Assembly (NCBI RefSeq): GCF_028372415.1
Contig: NC_092872.1
Location: forward strand, 517,576,224 to 517,640,223
DNA: 64,000 nucleotides
Origin: Notamacropus eugenii
Taxonomy: Eukaryota; Chordata; Mammalia; Diprotodontia; Macropodidae
Reading direction: 5' to 3'
How positions within the stretch are numbered: the stretch's first letter is position 1; each line of letters begins with the position of its first letter. The notes under the pieces are model-generated. The model ran no database searches and was not told the origin of the DNA. It saw only the letters and a program-made list of their open reading frames with translations. A program made the position numbers and the translations under genes. Shown in pieces: positions 20,336 through 33,284 of the stretch.

Positions 20336-20849
20336 AAATGGACTTCAATAAACATGAACCATTGTTGCTATTATTTGACTCATTGGTAATTGAAGGTAAC
20401 ATGATTAAATATTGAACATTTACAAGTAACAAACACATTGGCAGGGAACATTCCAAAGCCACAGAATGTAATTTCATTTCAGTCAAAATTAATGGCGCAT
20501 TTATTAACATTTGGGGCTCTGGATTGTTGCCCCCAAATCATTTCTTATTTGGGTTGGTTCCTCTGCCCAGGGGCAGCCATTAGCCAGTTTTGTAAGCATC
20601 CCTAAAAACCACATTATCTTGCCTCTGAGTGCCCCAAGGGCATTAAGGATCTGAAACATCATTGCCCTGGGGGCTAGTGAACTGTTCCATCATGCTGGGC
20701 ACTGAACCATGAACCAGGATGAACTGGGCTGGGTCAAGCAGACACTATAGAAGAACTGGCAAGGCATATCCAGGGAGAACAGGGAAGAGGCAGCTTTATA
20801 TAATAAATAATGCTTTGTTTTTGCTTCAGGTATTCCCCCAAATAATTGA
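20336..20849. other. no gene or repeat recognised
   Basis: Repeat-poor block with no coding family. The antisense open frame at 20,079-20,510 overlaps L2 and is a shadow. Confidence 0.45.
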
Positions 20850-20965
20850 TTGTTTGGCTGAATTCAACCAGTTTCACAAATATTTATTAAGCACTGACTC
20901 TAGGCAAAATCTTGCTGATGGATATATTGATGTATGATATAGTTCTTGTTTTCAAGAAATAGAAC
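20850..20965 (-). repeat. L2 3' end, antisense
   Basis: 'cacaaatatttattaagcac' followed by 'tatagttcttgttttcaaga' is the antisense L2 terminus. Confidence 0.45.
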
Positions 20966-20989
20966 CAAGGATTGACAAACCTCTGAGGG

Positions 20990-21275
20990 GATTTAGAATA
21001 TAGACTATCAGAGCTGGAAGTAGCTTTGGAGCGTAGAACATAGAATGAAAGTAAGAGCCAGAAAGGACCTTAAAACATAGAATGTAGAATATTAAAAGTC
21101 AGAAGGGACTCACAGCACATAAAATGTCAGACACATTAGGGACCTTAGAACATAAAATCTTAAAACTGGAAGGGACCTTAGAACAAAGAACTATTATTAG
21201 GAGATCTAGGAGAGACCTGAATATACAACAGAAACTGTCAGAGATGTCTGGGAATTCAGAAATCATGTAGTCCAA
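20990..21275 (-). repeat. tandem array of CR1/L3-type 3' tails, antisense
   Basis: Six or so units of roughly 35-45 bp, each a variant of 'agaatgtcagagctggaagg' plus 'gaccttagaacata', follow head to tail. Confidence 0.55.
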
Positions 21276-21694
21276 CATCATTTAATAGAAGAAAGAAACT
21301 TACAGTGTGTTTTTCAAACTGTATGATTCACCCTGAGAAACTAAGCATATGCTAGAAGAAATCTGTAAATCTGAACATAAGAATGGTTAATATAGTTTCA
21401 GCACTGGTCTTCCCCAGGTCTCATTGTTTCCCTTACAGTCAGAACAGAATAGTGCTATTATAGATTTTGGGAAGGGTGTTTTCAAGCTGGGAAACATGCT
21501 TGCAAATTGAGAGATTAAAAACAAAAACTTTACCTCTGTTAGATTTAAAGATTTATGTTTGAGAAAATGATGTTTCTCAGCTCCCAAAGACTTAGATGGA
21601 CTGACAGACCAGACAGAAACCCCAAACCACTTGTCTAGCCTTGAAGCCCAGGAGAGGATGTTGTCAGGTATTCTCCTTGGCCCAAGAGTCCCTG
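21276..21694. other. no gene or repeat recognised
   Basis: Nothing assignable. The 142-aa antisense open frame at 21,387-21,815 runs across a MITE boundary and has no family features. Confidence 0.45.
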
Positions 21695-21914
21695 AGGCAT
21701 AGGTGTCAAATAGGCAGTCCATGGACCCCATGCAGACAGCACTCCTAACCAAGTGCTGCCTGAACCAGATTAAAATGCAATTAGGAAATATTGAACCAAA
21801 TAAATAAAAATACACTAAAATATAGGTAACATATTTTCAAATAAGTCAATATATGGACTAAAGAGAACCTTATGTACAGATTAGGGAGGTCTTTATTTGA
21901 GTTTGACATCAGTG
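21695..21914. mobile_element. hAT-like MITE (family 1)
   Basis: Ends carry the inverted repeat 'aggtgtcaaa' / 'tttgacatc'. The interior 'gaaccagattaaaatgcaat' and 'taggaaatattgaaccaaat' recurs in a second copy at 48,425-48,637. Confidence 0.55.
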
Positions 21915-22034
21915 AGTGTCCTAAGGCACTTCCCAGGTGGTTTAAACTTTTGGACAAAGTATAAGGGGAGAAAGTGAATAGGTAAAAATATGGAATAATA
22001 GAATCTCAGAGTTGGAAGATATCTTCTAGTCATC

Positions 22035-22215
22035 CAGATGAATAATTGGCCACTGGATCCAGATGGCTCAGGAGGAGAAAGTGAGGCTGGTGACCTTGCA
22101 CAGCCCTCCCTCATTCAAAACAAAGTCAAGTGCAAGTCATGTCATCATTTCTCAGATGTCATAGTCTTCTTCGAGACCAAAGGATGAACACAACAGCCTA
22201 CAGCAGCAACAAGAG
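22035..22215 (+). repeat. RTE-tailed marsupial SINE, sense
   Basis: 'gatggctcaggaggagaaag', 'ctggtgaccttgcacagccc' and 'caaagtcaagtgcaagtcat' are followed by the tail 'tcttcttcgagaccaaagga', the tail type of the LINE at 9,456. Confidence 0.55.
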
Positions 22216-22400
22216 GACACCTAGTCTAGCCTGAACAGAAATACTCTCTACAACATCCCTGATGTGTGTCTATCAAACTTCCAGTGACAGGGAACCCACC
22301 ACCTCCTGAAATCAGCCCATTCTACTTCTAAAAAGTTCTAATGGTTAAGAAGTTTTTTCTTTTCCTTAAGCCTACATCTGCTTCTTTGTATAATATCCAG
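22216..22400 (-). repeat. CR1/L3 LINE 3' region, antisense
   Basis: 'gtgacagggaacccaccacc' and 'cagcccattctacttctaaa' with 'gttaagaagttttttctttt' match the antisense CR1/L3 block seen in sense at 34,690-34,830. Confidence 0.5.
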
Positions 22401-22424
22401 AACCTTCATGAGCAAGGAATCGAA

Positions 22425-22530
22425 TTGATTAACATCATCAAAAAAGCATTTATTAAGCATCTGTACATCAACACTGGTTTAACTTCAGAGCTAAATGTAG
22501 CACAAAAAAGGCAAATACTTTCCCATGTAA
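22425..22530 (-). repeat. possible L2 3' end, antisense
   Basis: 'aaaagcatttattaagcatc' is the only clear anchor; the rest is decayed. Confidence 0.3.
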
Positions 22531-22684
22531 TGAAAGTGATGAAACTGGCTAGAATGAGCTGTGTAGTCTGTGACTGTGGAAGAACTTTTCATTTTGTGAT
22601 ATAAGTATCAAACCTGTGACAATGATCTCACCAGAGAGAAAACTTTTTTAAAAACTGTTTTGTTTTATGGGTAAATGCTGGAAT

Positions 22685-22800
22685 TGAGATGTCCTTAGAA
22701 CACAGAATGTAAAATGTCAGAGCTAGGAGGGATTATGGAATGCAGCAGGTCAGAGCTAGAAGGGACATTTGAGATGGTCTATTTTCCTCATTTTATTGAG
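22685..22800 (-). repeat. CR1/L3-tailed SINE end with duplicated tail, antisense
   Basis: Two units 'gtcagagctaggagggatta' and 'gtcagagctagaagggacat' precede 'cctcattttattgagagag'. Confidence 0.45.
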
Positions 22801-22859
22801 AGAGTAGAGAAGAGAGGAATCACTTCCAGCCTGGGGTCTGGGGTGAGGGGGAGAGGTTG

Positions 22860-23165
22860 ATCAGAGAAGGGTTGGTAGAGCAGATGGCATCTGAGCTATT
22901 AGACCCTTAAAGATTGAGTAGAATTTCAGCAAGCTGGGATGGGCATACCAAGCATATGGGGAAAAACATTTCAGTTATATAAAAAAGGGGATAAACAAAA
23001 CGTCAGAGAGGGGAAAGTCTTTCATACATTTGGAATATATTTGAATTGTCCAGTTTACCTGATGCATAAGTATGGAAAGATGCAGGGTAGGATAGGACCA
23101 AACTGTGTGAATGCCAGGCTAAGAGGCTTGAAATCTGACCCGTTGCTTTTTAATGTAATTTAATT
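22860..23165 (-). repeat. weak L2 coding-region match, antisense
   Basis: The succession of 'gatgggcataccaagcatat' and 'gatgcagggtaggatagga' resembles, weakly, the antisense L2 block at 30,330-30,560. Confidence 0.3.
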
Positions 23166-23221
23166 TTTCAGAGTAGCTTTGGAGAGAAAGTGCAACCAGC
23201 AGGTTAGCACAATTGAAAGAA

Positions 23222-23400
23222 AGCAAAGTGTAGGGGAAGCACCACACTTGGAGTCTAATGACCTGGGCTGGCGTCTCATCTCTGCCACTAACTGGGCAAG
23301 TTATATCCCCTCATAATCTTAGTCGTTTCATCTATGAAGTGACAAGATTACACGAAATAACCTCTAACATTCTCTCATGCTCTTCCATTCTGTGATTTCT
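23222..23400 (+). repeat. MIR SINE, sense, with CR1/L3-like tail
   Basis: 'caccacacttggagtctaat', 'ctctgccactaactgggcaa' and 'catctatgaagtgacaagat' are in MIR order. It is the last repeat before the KCNB1 promoter block. Confidence 0.6.
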
Positions 23401-23439
23401 GTGAATGGAATTGACCATCTTCCCCCACCCCCATCCCTG

Positions 23440-24020
23440 CAGAAAAAAACCCCATGCGCTCTCCTTTCTGCCTGGCCAGTCAAGAGTTAATGCGGCCCTC
23501 GGTCTCTCTTCCTTCCTGGAGGTGGCGCTGTTTGGCCTCTCTTGTCTGCTCAACTTCCAAGGCTTTTCCAAACAAGTGCGGGACAGAATTGCAGGCAATA
23601 GCCGAGGCTCAGACCAGACTTGTTGATCTCCGCGAAGAGGCGGCAGGAGGAAAGCCGAGAGAGGAAGTCGAGCAGCCCGGATTGAGTCCCCCCAGCAAGC
23701 CTGCAGCTTCGTTTTTTCTCTTGCCTTTCCCCCCTCAATTGCATTTCCTCTTATAGCTACATACACAAACCCAGACACACACACTCAAACACACACACTC
23801 ACCAGACCCAGCACTCGAATACTGAAGATTAAAGACGCGTTTGCTGGCGGGATTAGGCGAAGGGGAAAGCAGCAAGCGGCTGCCCAGCAGAGGGAAGGAG
23901 GCCTGGCACAGCCCTGGCCCCCGGGCTGGGGGCGAGCTCCGCCCGCCTGGCTCCCACCCGCGCCGGGAGCCGGCAGGGACTATGCCAGGGCCCTGGCGAC
24001 CGGAGGCTGCCGCTGAAGAG
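23440..24020 (+). promoter_or_regulatory. KCNB1: candidate KCNB1 promoter and non-coding exon 1
   Basis: Composition switches abruptly from repeat-rich AT sequence to GC-rich sequence with many CpG dinucleotides, and no interspersed repeat is visible. A consensus-like donor GAAGAG|GTAGGG lies at 24,020/24,021, which could join to the acceptor at 25,680/25,681 of the coding exon. No TATA box is seen just upstream, which is usual for CpG promoters. The transcription start cannot be placed from sequence, so the left edge is only where the CpG-rich block begins. Open frames in this block are best explained by composition. Confidence 0.45.
23982..24020 (+). other. upstream ORF start in candidate exon 1
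   Basis: An ATG at 23,982 with A at -3 opens 13 codons to the donor at 24,020. If spliced to 25,681 the frame continues for five codons and stops at 25,696-25,698, an 18-codon upstream ORF. It exists only if the exon 1 model is right. Confidence 0.4.
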
Positions 24021-24146
24021 GTAGGGGACCGAGCTGACGCTGAGGCTGAGCAAGGATGGAAGGTTGGAGGTGGGGGGTTTGGAGGTATGAGGAGAGATCT
24101 GCTGGAAGCTAGGACGCTGAGGGGCAGAGGTGGAGTGTATATGTGT

Positions 24147-24161
24147 GGGGGGGGGGGGGGG
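24147..24161 (+). repeat. G15 homopolymer
   Basis: Uninterrupted run of 15 G, followed after 'ta' by five more G. Confidence 0.95.
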
Positions 24162-24248
24162 TAGGGGGATGCTTTCCTTCCGCTTTGGTCCCTAGTCCAA
24201 GCGCAGCGCTCTCAGGCCGGGTACTGGCCAGAGACAAGGGATAGGGGC

Positions 24249-24267
24249 GGGGGGGGGGGGGGGGGGG
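24249..24267 (+). repeat. G19 homopolymer
   Basis: Nineteen G in a row, with G4C before and CG4 after, giving a much longer G-rich tract. Confidence 0.95.
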
Positions 24268-24338
24268 CGGGGAGGAGCTGACTTGCTGATTAACCTAGAG
24301 TCTTCAGCTCCTCTCTGAACCTGGAGGGCAACCGGGGT

Positions 24339-24355
24339 GGGGGGGGGGGGGGGGG
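24339..24355 (+). repeat. G17 homopolymer
   Basis: Seventeen G directly after GGGGT; third G tract within about 210 bp. Confidence 0.95.
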
Positions 24356-24588
24356 TTGGTGAGAGAGAGAAAGAAGGAAACCTGCGGGAGCCCGGGGAGG
24401 GGGGGAGGGGAACACCACCGTTCCCAAACAACTGGGAGCACGGGGCACGGATGGGTCGAGGCAGTCGGGGTCAGAGAGTCTTCCCCTTCCCCAGGGTGCG
24501 CGGGAAGGAAGAGGACAGAGAGGAGGAGAAAAACATTTGAAAGAGCAGAAAATGCAGCCCAATTCCCCGCCTTCCTCTCCCTCCACTT

Positions 24589-24601
24589 CCCCCCCCCCCC
24601 C
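24589..24601 (+). repeat. C13 homopolymer
   Basis: Thirteen C followed by ACCCCACCCCC, the complementary strand counterpart of the upstream G tracts. Confidence 0.95.
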
Positions 24602-24641
24602 ACCCCACCCCCAGGCTCGGGGAAACGCGCAGAACCGGAGT

Positions 24642-24650
24642 TATAAAAAG
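24642..24650 (+). promoter_or_regulatory. TATA-like box TATAAAAAG in the CpG block
   Basis: A good match to the TATA consensus in otherwise GC-rich DNA. It could serve an alternative KCNB1 start around 24,670, but no downstream exon end can be proved; GTAAGA near 24,811 is one possible donor. Confidence 0.35.
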
Positions 24651-25680
24651 CATCTGCAGGAGGGAAAAAGAGGAGGAGGAGTGATCCGCGGAGGTGGGAG
24701 GGAAAGAAAAAGGAAGAGAAATGAGGCTGGCCTGGGAGGACTCCTGCTCCCTCTCCCCCACCCCTATGTGTGCCTGTGTGTTTGTCTATGTGTATCTGTG
24801 CGTCTGTATCTGTAAGACATAAGAGGTCCAAGGTCCTTTAGCTCTCATTTGCCTCTGGCCAGGGCACTGTTGGGCTGGGGCGGCGTGCCCCGGGGTTTAG
24901 AGGTCACAGAAAATGGGGAAGGTGTGAGGTTTAGAGACTTTAGGGGTCTCGGGAGCTGTGGGGCGTGTTCCCTTAGAGGAAAATCTAGGGACCAGAGACC
25001 CAACATAACCACTGTCTGGACACCCAGTCTGCTCCCAGTTTCTTCTAGTTTTCTGTCCCTGCCTTATCTCTAGGCGAATTGGGAAGGGGAAGGAAACCCC
25101 AAACCAATTTACCCTCTCATCATATAGTGCTTTCTGGAACAAAAAAGGAAACTATTTAAAAACACACACACAAAGTTTTTCCTTTAACAGTGTCCCTGAC
25201 GTCTTTCTCAGCCTCTAATGGAAGGCCCCAAAGTCGTTAGGTTCAGCACTTCGACGGGGCGGACAGCGCCCTTGGGCTGAACTAGCCGCTTTGCCTTGAG
25301 CTGCTGGGGAGGTTTTCTTTTGGAGCTCAGGGGCACTTACCCGAACCTCCTCCACCCGGTCTTCTTCAGGATCCAGGCCACAGACTTGAGGCTGAGCGTA
25401 CCGCCTCAATCCTGCCCCCCCTCCCCGACCTCTGGGTAGGAATAGAAGGAAGGAGGCGGGCTTCAGCACTAACAGGAGGGACAGCGCTCTGGTCGCTCCG
25501 CCTTCAGCCCAGAGCCTCTTAGCCCGGAGGCTCAAGCGTGCGGCTGACTGGGTGGACAGAGCGGCCTTGGGACCAACAAACAGTGGGAAGAGGGAGGGGG
25601 ACGTCTCTGACTGGGCTGGGGGTCCGTGGGGCCGCCTCTGCCCAGGCGTAATGAATTGTACCTCTGTTCCTGTCTTGCAG

Positions 25681-27859
<2,179 letters not shown>

Positions 27860-28290
27860 CCACAAAATCTCAGAGTTGGGAGGGGCTCAGAGACTATGTA
27901 ATTCAACTGAACAAGAGTCCCCATTACCAAATATTGGACAGGTAGCCAGCTGAGCAGAAGGGTGAAGCTCTTCCATGTGTATGGGGAGGGGGCAGGCAAC
28001 CCAGCCTACTTCTAGAGAGCTCTGATTGATTGTCAGGAAGTTTTTTCCTGACATCAACCCTAATTTTGTCTCTTCACAACTTCCATTTTCCTTAGTTCTG
28101 TCCTCTTCAGCCAAGCAGAACAAGCTAATCCATCTCCCATGTGACAGACCTTCAAATATATAAAACTAGCTATTGTGTACACCCTAACTCTTCTTTTTCC
28201 CCAGGATAAATTCTCCCAATAACTCTGACCAGTCTTCATGTAGCCTGATCTGCCCTCTCATGCTAAGAACCATATGGGAGCTTAATTTTA
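27860..28290 (-). repeat. CR1/L3 LINE 3' region, antisense
   Basis: 'tctcagagttgggaggggct', 'aggaagttttttcctgacat', 'agccaagcagaacaagctaa' and 'cccaggataaattctcccaa' are in antisense CR1/L3 order; the same block in sense lies at 34,385-34,920. Confidence 0.6.
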
Positions 28291-28429
28291 AAAATTCTGA
28301 TAGGCCATTCCAATTTGTTCTTTTCAAAGTTTATAATACCAACAAATGTCTGGAACTGGGCTGTCCTCAAGCAAAAAGGGAAAGGAGATGAGTTGCCTTG
28401 GGGCCAGTACTGCTGGGAATCATTAACAA

Positions 28430-28575
28430 GGCAGGCAAATGCTGTGACATTGTTGTGTGGTTGTAGTCAAGTCATTTCATCTCTCTGAGTCTGGATTTCC
28501 TGATCTGCAAAATGAAGACAGTAATACGCAAAGCACCTACCTCAGGGTTGTTTTGAAGAATGCTCCAGATGTAAT
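28430..28575 (+). repeat. MIR SINE, sense
   Basis: 'agtcaagtcatttcatctct', 'ctgatctgcaaaatgaagac' and 'cctcagggttgttttgaaga' mark the central and 3' MIR parts. Confidence 0.6.
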
Positions 28576-28629
28576 TGAAAGCCCCCTGATCAGGAGAATC
28601 TTCCTAATCTATGAAGAATCTTTGGGAAC

Positions 28630-28740
28630 CATAGAAATGTAGGAAGGAAGAGTTGGAAAAGACATTAGTGATTATTTAGTCTAACTCCCCCATTTTATAG
28701 ATGAGAAAATTGAGGTTCAGAGAGGAGATAAAGCTCAAAG

Positions 28741-28793
<53 letters not shown>

Positions 28794-28860
28794 AAGAGTA
28801 GAGAGAAGAGCTCATGTCTCCTGACTCACAGTCTGGTGCTCTTTTCTCTACATCATGATG
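28630..28860 (-). repeat. MIR-like SINE, antisense, split by (CA)n
   Basis: 'tttagtctaactcccccatt', 'tagatgagaaaattgaggtt' lie left of the CA array and 'tgtctcctgactcacagtct' right of it. Confidence 0.6.
28745..28789. repeat. (CA)22 microsatellite
   Basis: Perfect CA array of about 45 bp within an antisense SINE, as at 10,712. Confidence 0.97.
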
Positions 28861-28969
28861 GTGCTTATTATAAAGATGTTTATTTTCTTATATCCTTCCT
28901 CAGCCTCAGACCAACATGATAGTTTCATCTTGCTTCTCAATCTAAGGAAGTGGTCCTATCCCCTTCTGC

Positions 28970-29097
28970 CAACCTCCTGTGTGACCTTGGACATCCTACG
29001 GCTTCTCCTCAGATATCAGTTTTTTCCTATGTAAAATGAGGGGATTGGACTGAGGCTTCTGTAAGGTCCCTTCTAGCTCTAAAATCCTATGATCAGT
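28970..29097 (+). repeat. MIR-like SINE with CR1/L3-type tail, sense
   Basis: 'tgtgtgaccttggacatcct', 'tgtaaaatgaggggattgga' then 'ctgtaaggtcccttctagct' joins a MIR core to a CR1/L3-type 3' tail. Confidence 0.6.
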
Positions 29098-29895
29098 CAG
29101 CAACTGGCAGGCCCAATTAAATTAGAGAACTCAAGGTGTTCCCTTGCCCATCGCAGGCTGGTCCTTAGGCAGTGTCAAGGCTGATTCCTGCCGTCATTAC
29201 TCATTGCTGCCTTACTGACTGCCGTTGTCTTTGGGATAATGATGCTGTGTTTGCCAATTTTTCGGTGTCTCACATTTTCGAGGTACTTGACTTGTTATCA
29301 AAGAGCTGCTAAAAATAACGAGTAATATTTCACTAATTGCTCTCTTCCTGTCCTCTTTACAGAACATGAGGTACTAGGTTACTTGGGTCTCATCCCTGTG
29401 ACTGTCTGGTTTTCTCCTCATCTTCTCCAACTTTAGCCATTGCTAATCCAGTGCTGATTTCCCTTGTTATCTGATACAATTGCTGTGAAAGTGGCCTCTT
29501 CTGAAATCTTTTCCCATAACATAGAAGAAGAAAAAATTTTAAAAGGGAGGAATGTTTGATAAACCTTCTCTCTTTTATCACTTATCTCTAATTCCCATTA
29601 CCTCTTGTAATGAATTAGTTTTCTCTTTTATTTCCTATTGGTTGTGAATATATTTGCACATCTTTTTTCTGTTCCTTGAAATATTCGTTGTAATTTTATT
29701 TAGCATTTCCCTCCTGCTTCTGTAATTCTTTTAGCTCCTATGTCTACTTATTCCTGGGACTCACCAATCCTTCCAGTCATGGTAGTGTGTTAGCATTTAT
29801 TCTATAGCTCTGGCTCCTGTTTTGGGCCATCTTTTAGACCAATGAGGATGGCTCCCTGTTCTCTCTGGGATCTACATTGCCTTTACTTTTCAATG
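29098..29895. other. repeat-free block, no exon recognised
   Basis: No interspersed repeat seen. The first 240 bp look unusually ordered (see findings). Confidence 0.4.
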
Positions 29896-30055
29896 GATGT
29901 AGCTGAAGTCTTCATCACTGTACTGGGAGTCAGGACTTCTGGGTTCCATGTCTATCTCAGTCATTAAATGGCTGTGTGACATTGGGCAAGTCAATTCCCC
30001 TAATTTGAGCCTCAGTTTCCTCCTCTGTAGAATGAAGCAATTAGACTCAATGATC
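29896..30055 (+). repeat. MIR-like SINE, sense
   Basis: 'tactgggagtcaggacttct', 'ggctgtgtgacattgggcaa' and 'cctcagtttcctcctctgta' are present in order. Confidence 0.65.
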
Positions 30056-31375
30056 AATCAACAAACATTTTCAATCGATAAACATTAATTCAATGCCTAC
30101 CATGTGCCAGGCACTGTGCTAAGAACTGGAGATACAAGAAGAAGAGAAAGACAGTCCCTATCCTGAAGGAGTTATAATCTAATGGGGGAGACAACATGCA
30201 AACAAATATATACAAAGCAAGCTATAGACGGGATAAATAGGAAATAATTAATAGAAGAAAATAGAATTAGGAGGGGTTAGAAAAGGTTTCGTCTAAAAGA
30301 TGAAATTTAATCTGAAACTTAAAGGAAGCCATAGAAGTCAGTAGGCACAGATGAGGAGGAAGAATGTTCCAAGTATGGTGGGGGAACCAGAGAAAATGCT
30401 TTGTAGAACAATCAGGAAGCTATGGTCACTGAATCAAACAGTACATGTAAGGTGTAAGAAGACTGGAAAGGTAGGGGATAACTAGGTTATGAAAGACTTT
30501 GAATGCCAAATAGAGAATTTTGTAGTTGATCCTGTAGGCAATTTATTGAGTTTAATTGAGTAGGAGGAAGGAGCGACATGTTTGGATTTGTACTTTAGGA
30601 AAATCATTTTAGAGGCCAAATGGAGTAGGGAGAGACTTGAGGCAGGCTGACCTAGATAAGCAAAAGTCTGGGCATGAGGTGATGAGGACCTAAACTAGAG
30701 TGATGGCAGTGTGAAATGGAAGAAGGGGGCATATTTGAGAGATGTTGCAAAAATGAAATGTTCAGGCCTTGGCAACAGGTTAGATATGGGGGGAGGGACA
30801 CAGATAATGAGGATCTAGAATGACTTCTAGGTTGCAAGCCTGAGCAATTAGAAGGATCATGTTGCCCTTTATAGTAATATGGAAGATAGGAGAAAGTCTA
30901 GTTTTAGAAGAAAAGATAATTTCCAGTTTAGTTTTAAATGACTACTAAACATCCAGTTTGAGATGTCTGAAAGGTAGTACAGATGTGATATTGGAGATCA
31001 CCATAAAGTCTAGGAAAAGATAGGTAGATTTGAAAATCATTAACACAGGGATGGCAATTAAATTCATGAGAACTGAAAAGATCACTAAGTGAAGTACTAT
31101 AATAGGAGAAGAGAAAAGGACCAAGATAGAACCCTGAGGATTAGAGGGCATGATCTGGAAAAGGAGCAAAGGAGACAGAGGAGTGGTCAGATAGGTAGGA
31201 TAAGAACCAGGAGAAAATAGTGTTCTGAAAACCTACAGAGAAGAGAGTATCAAGAAGGAGAGAGTGATCAACAGTGTCAAAGGCTGCAGAGAGGTCAAGG
31301 AGAATGAGGACTGAGAAAAGGCCACTGGATTTGGTAACTGAGAGATCACTACTTATTTTGAAGCCTTAGAAGTCT
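30056..31375 (-). pseudogene. L2 LINE, antisense, 1.3 kb with reverse-transcriptase fossil
   Basis: The + strand begins with the antisense L2 terminus ('caatgcctaccatgtgccag' then 'ctaatgggggagacaacatg') and continues into coding antisense. On the minus strand, about 31,345-31,255 translates to an [17 protein letters not shown] motif, and 31,140-31,120 to a PQGSILV remnant of the RT motif GxPQGSxLGP. The YADD position is decayed. Stops and indels throughout; dead. Confidence 0.75.
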
Positions 31376-32015
31376 TTCCGTTTATTTTAGACATTTTGTG
31401 TTCCCAGGTCCCTTTCTAACATTCAGTGTGCTATGGGCTTTCCTCTAAATCACTTACTCTCCAAGGATCCAAATATCATCAGCTCTTATCCCTTCCTGGT
31501 GCTGTAAAGGGAATACTTGCAGGATGCAGTGGAAGTGTGATGACAGTAAAGACCCTGAGCACAGAGGACATGGGGTGACTCCCTGACTCACTAGACATAA
31601 CAGCAAAAGTTGGAAGCATGGTAACAGTGAAAGGGCTGACAATGGCAGCTGAAATGGCCAGCTAACAATTAACATTTTGAGGTCCACCACTAGATTTTGG
31701 CCTACTAGTTGGAGACAAGCATTATTCAGTCATTCCTTTTGGAAATTAGAGATGATAGTCAGAAATCACATGGCTAGAATGTTACTCAGAGAAGGCAGGA
31801 GAATGAGCCAGAGAGTGTCTGTGTATTATACAGGGTAGGGGCTACCAGAAATTGCTTTACACTGGGGATCCACTTGCGTATTCAATTTTCCTAGCGATTT
31901 GTTGCAATCTTGGGTGTAATCCTTTACAGAGACCAATGAATATTATTGTTTTCCAAAAAATTATTATTTTAAGGCTTTATGGGTATTTTCTACACCAATG
32001 AAGATCATGACCCCT
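31376..32015. other. short CR1/L3-like tail, then nothing recognised
   Basis: 'ccaggtccctttctaacatt' at 31,406 is a CR1/L3-like tail. The rest shows no repeat or coding family. Confidence 0.4.
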
Positions 32016-32135
32016 CCATTCCTTCATCAACCAATCAATCCACATTTATTGAGCACCTATTCTGTGTCAGGTACTACAAAGACAAAAATGAAAGTCCCTA
32101 ACCTCAAGGAGCTTATATTCTATCATATACTGGTG
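32016..32135 (-). repeat. L2 3' end, antisense
   Basis: 'catttattgagcacctattc' and 'caaggagcttatattctatc' are the antisense L2 terminus. Confidence 0.6.
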
Positions 32136-32174
32136 ATAAAGGTAGGGCTGATCTCCTAACACTGGGTCTTGTTC

Positions 32175-32412
32175 AGCATAGTGTAGTGGGGAAAACATTC
32201 TCCTTGGAGTTAGAAGACCTCCATTCCAAGCCCAGTTCTGACACTGGCTAGAGGTTTGACCCTGGGTAAGTCCCTTAACCTCTCTGGGTCATTATATCCT
32301 CAACTACAGAACAGGAATATTAATGTTTGCACTACATATCCCACTTGGGTGTTGGAAAGAAAGCTCTCCATAGACTTTAAAGCACAATAGACATGTGAAT
32401 TACTATTATTCC
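32175..32412 (+). repeat. MIR SINE, sense, near full length
   Basis: 'agcatagtgtagtggggaaa', 'gggtaagtcccttaacctct' and 'agctctccatagactttaaa' span head to 3' region. Confidence 0.65.
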
Positions 32413-32985
32413 CACTGTGCCATGGAGGAGTGGCCTTCTCCTCCAGGGTGAGTCCTTCAAGAAGATAGGATTCACCTGCTGGCTGAGGACATTATAGGAC
32501 CAATTCACAGGGGAAGGTGATATTCTGGGAAACTGGAAAACTAAGAGGAAATAGGTGCCCAGCTAAAGACTGTAATTAGATGGAAATTATAGGTCCAAAT
32601 GCCTAACCCAGTCTAACCTCTGTCAAAAAAGTCATCTGTTACTACTCTTTTAATGACCGGGTCATTCAATGACTAATCTCTAAACCTCCCAAAGTGGGAG
32701 ATACAACAGATGTGATGGATTGTCCATCACATGGATGAGCTGAAGATGTCAACAGGGGCATTTTAATTACTCAGCTTTTAGTGGGGCTGAAAATGACTCA
32801 AACATAACTCTTGGAAACAGGTGTATCATGGAGAGCACTTCTGTTCCCAGGAAACTGCTGACAATCTCATGGCAACCAAGGAAAAGAACTTTGGCTCAGT
32901 TAAAGAAACCTTCAACAATTAGAAGCAGCTGATGATGGGATGGGCTACCTTAGAGGTTAGTGAGTTCTCTGCCACTTGAAGTACA
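32413..32985. other. no gene or repeat recognised
   Basis: Repeat-poor intronic sequence. Confidence 0.4.
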
Positions 32986-33190
32986 TAGGATTATAGAGTT
33001 GGAGTCAGAAGGGACATCAGAGAACATCGAGTCCAACCCTCTCACTTTACAGATGAGAAAACTGAGACCCAGGGAGGGGAAGCAACTTATGTAGAGTCAC
33101 ATAGATATTGAGCAGCAAGGCTGGGATTTGAACCATGGTTTTCTAAATCCAATTCCAGGTCTCTTTCTTCTGTGCTATACTTGATAACCC
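32986..33190 (-). repeat. MIR-like SINE with CR1/L3-type tail, antisense
   Basis: 'ggattatagagttggagtca', 'gagtccaaccctctcacttt' and 'gggatttgaaccatggtttt' in antisense order. Confidence 0.65.
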
Positions 33191-33284
33191 CTTGTTAATG
33201 ATACTTTGGAGGAGATTTGTGCCTCAATTAGAAACTAGTCAAAACAGGTTATTGTTGAGAAGACTCATGAAAGCTTGAAGCCAG

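Larger units (their letters stand above)
24021..25680 (+). other. KCNB1: candidate KCNB1 intron 1
   Basis: Bounded by GTAGGG at 24,021 and a pyrimidine-rich CTGTTCCTGTCTTGCAG acceptor ending at 25,680. The acceptor is strong; the choice of donor is inferred. The intron is GC-rich, free of interspersed repeats, and contains three long G runs, a C run and a TATA-like box. Several open frames of 60-175 codons on both strands here come from low-complexity GC sequence. Confidence 0.5.

Noticed and set aside
1..23400. Exons of a neighbouring gene upstream of KCNB1 (e.g. PTGIS in mammals)
   Set aside because: No recognisable P450 heme-binding or other conserved coding segment was seen on either strand.
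24192..24831. Several 79-175 codon frames on both strands upstream of KCNB1
   Set aside because: GC-rich low-complexity DNA around G and C homopolymers keeps all frames open; none has a domain or fits a splice model.
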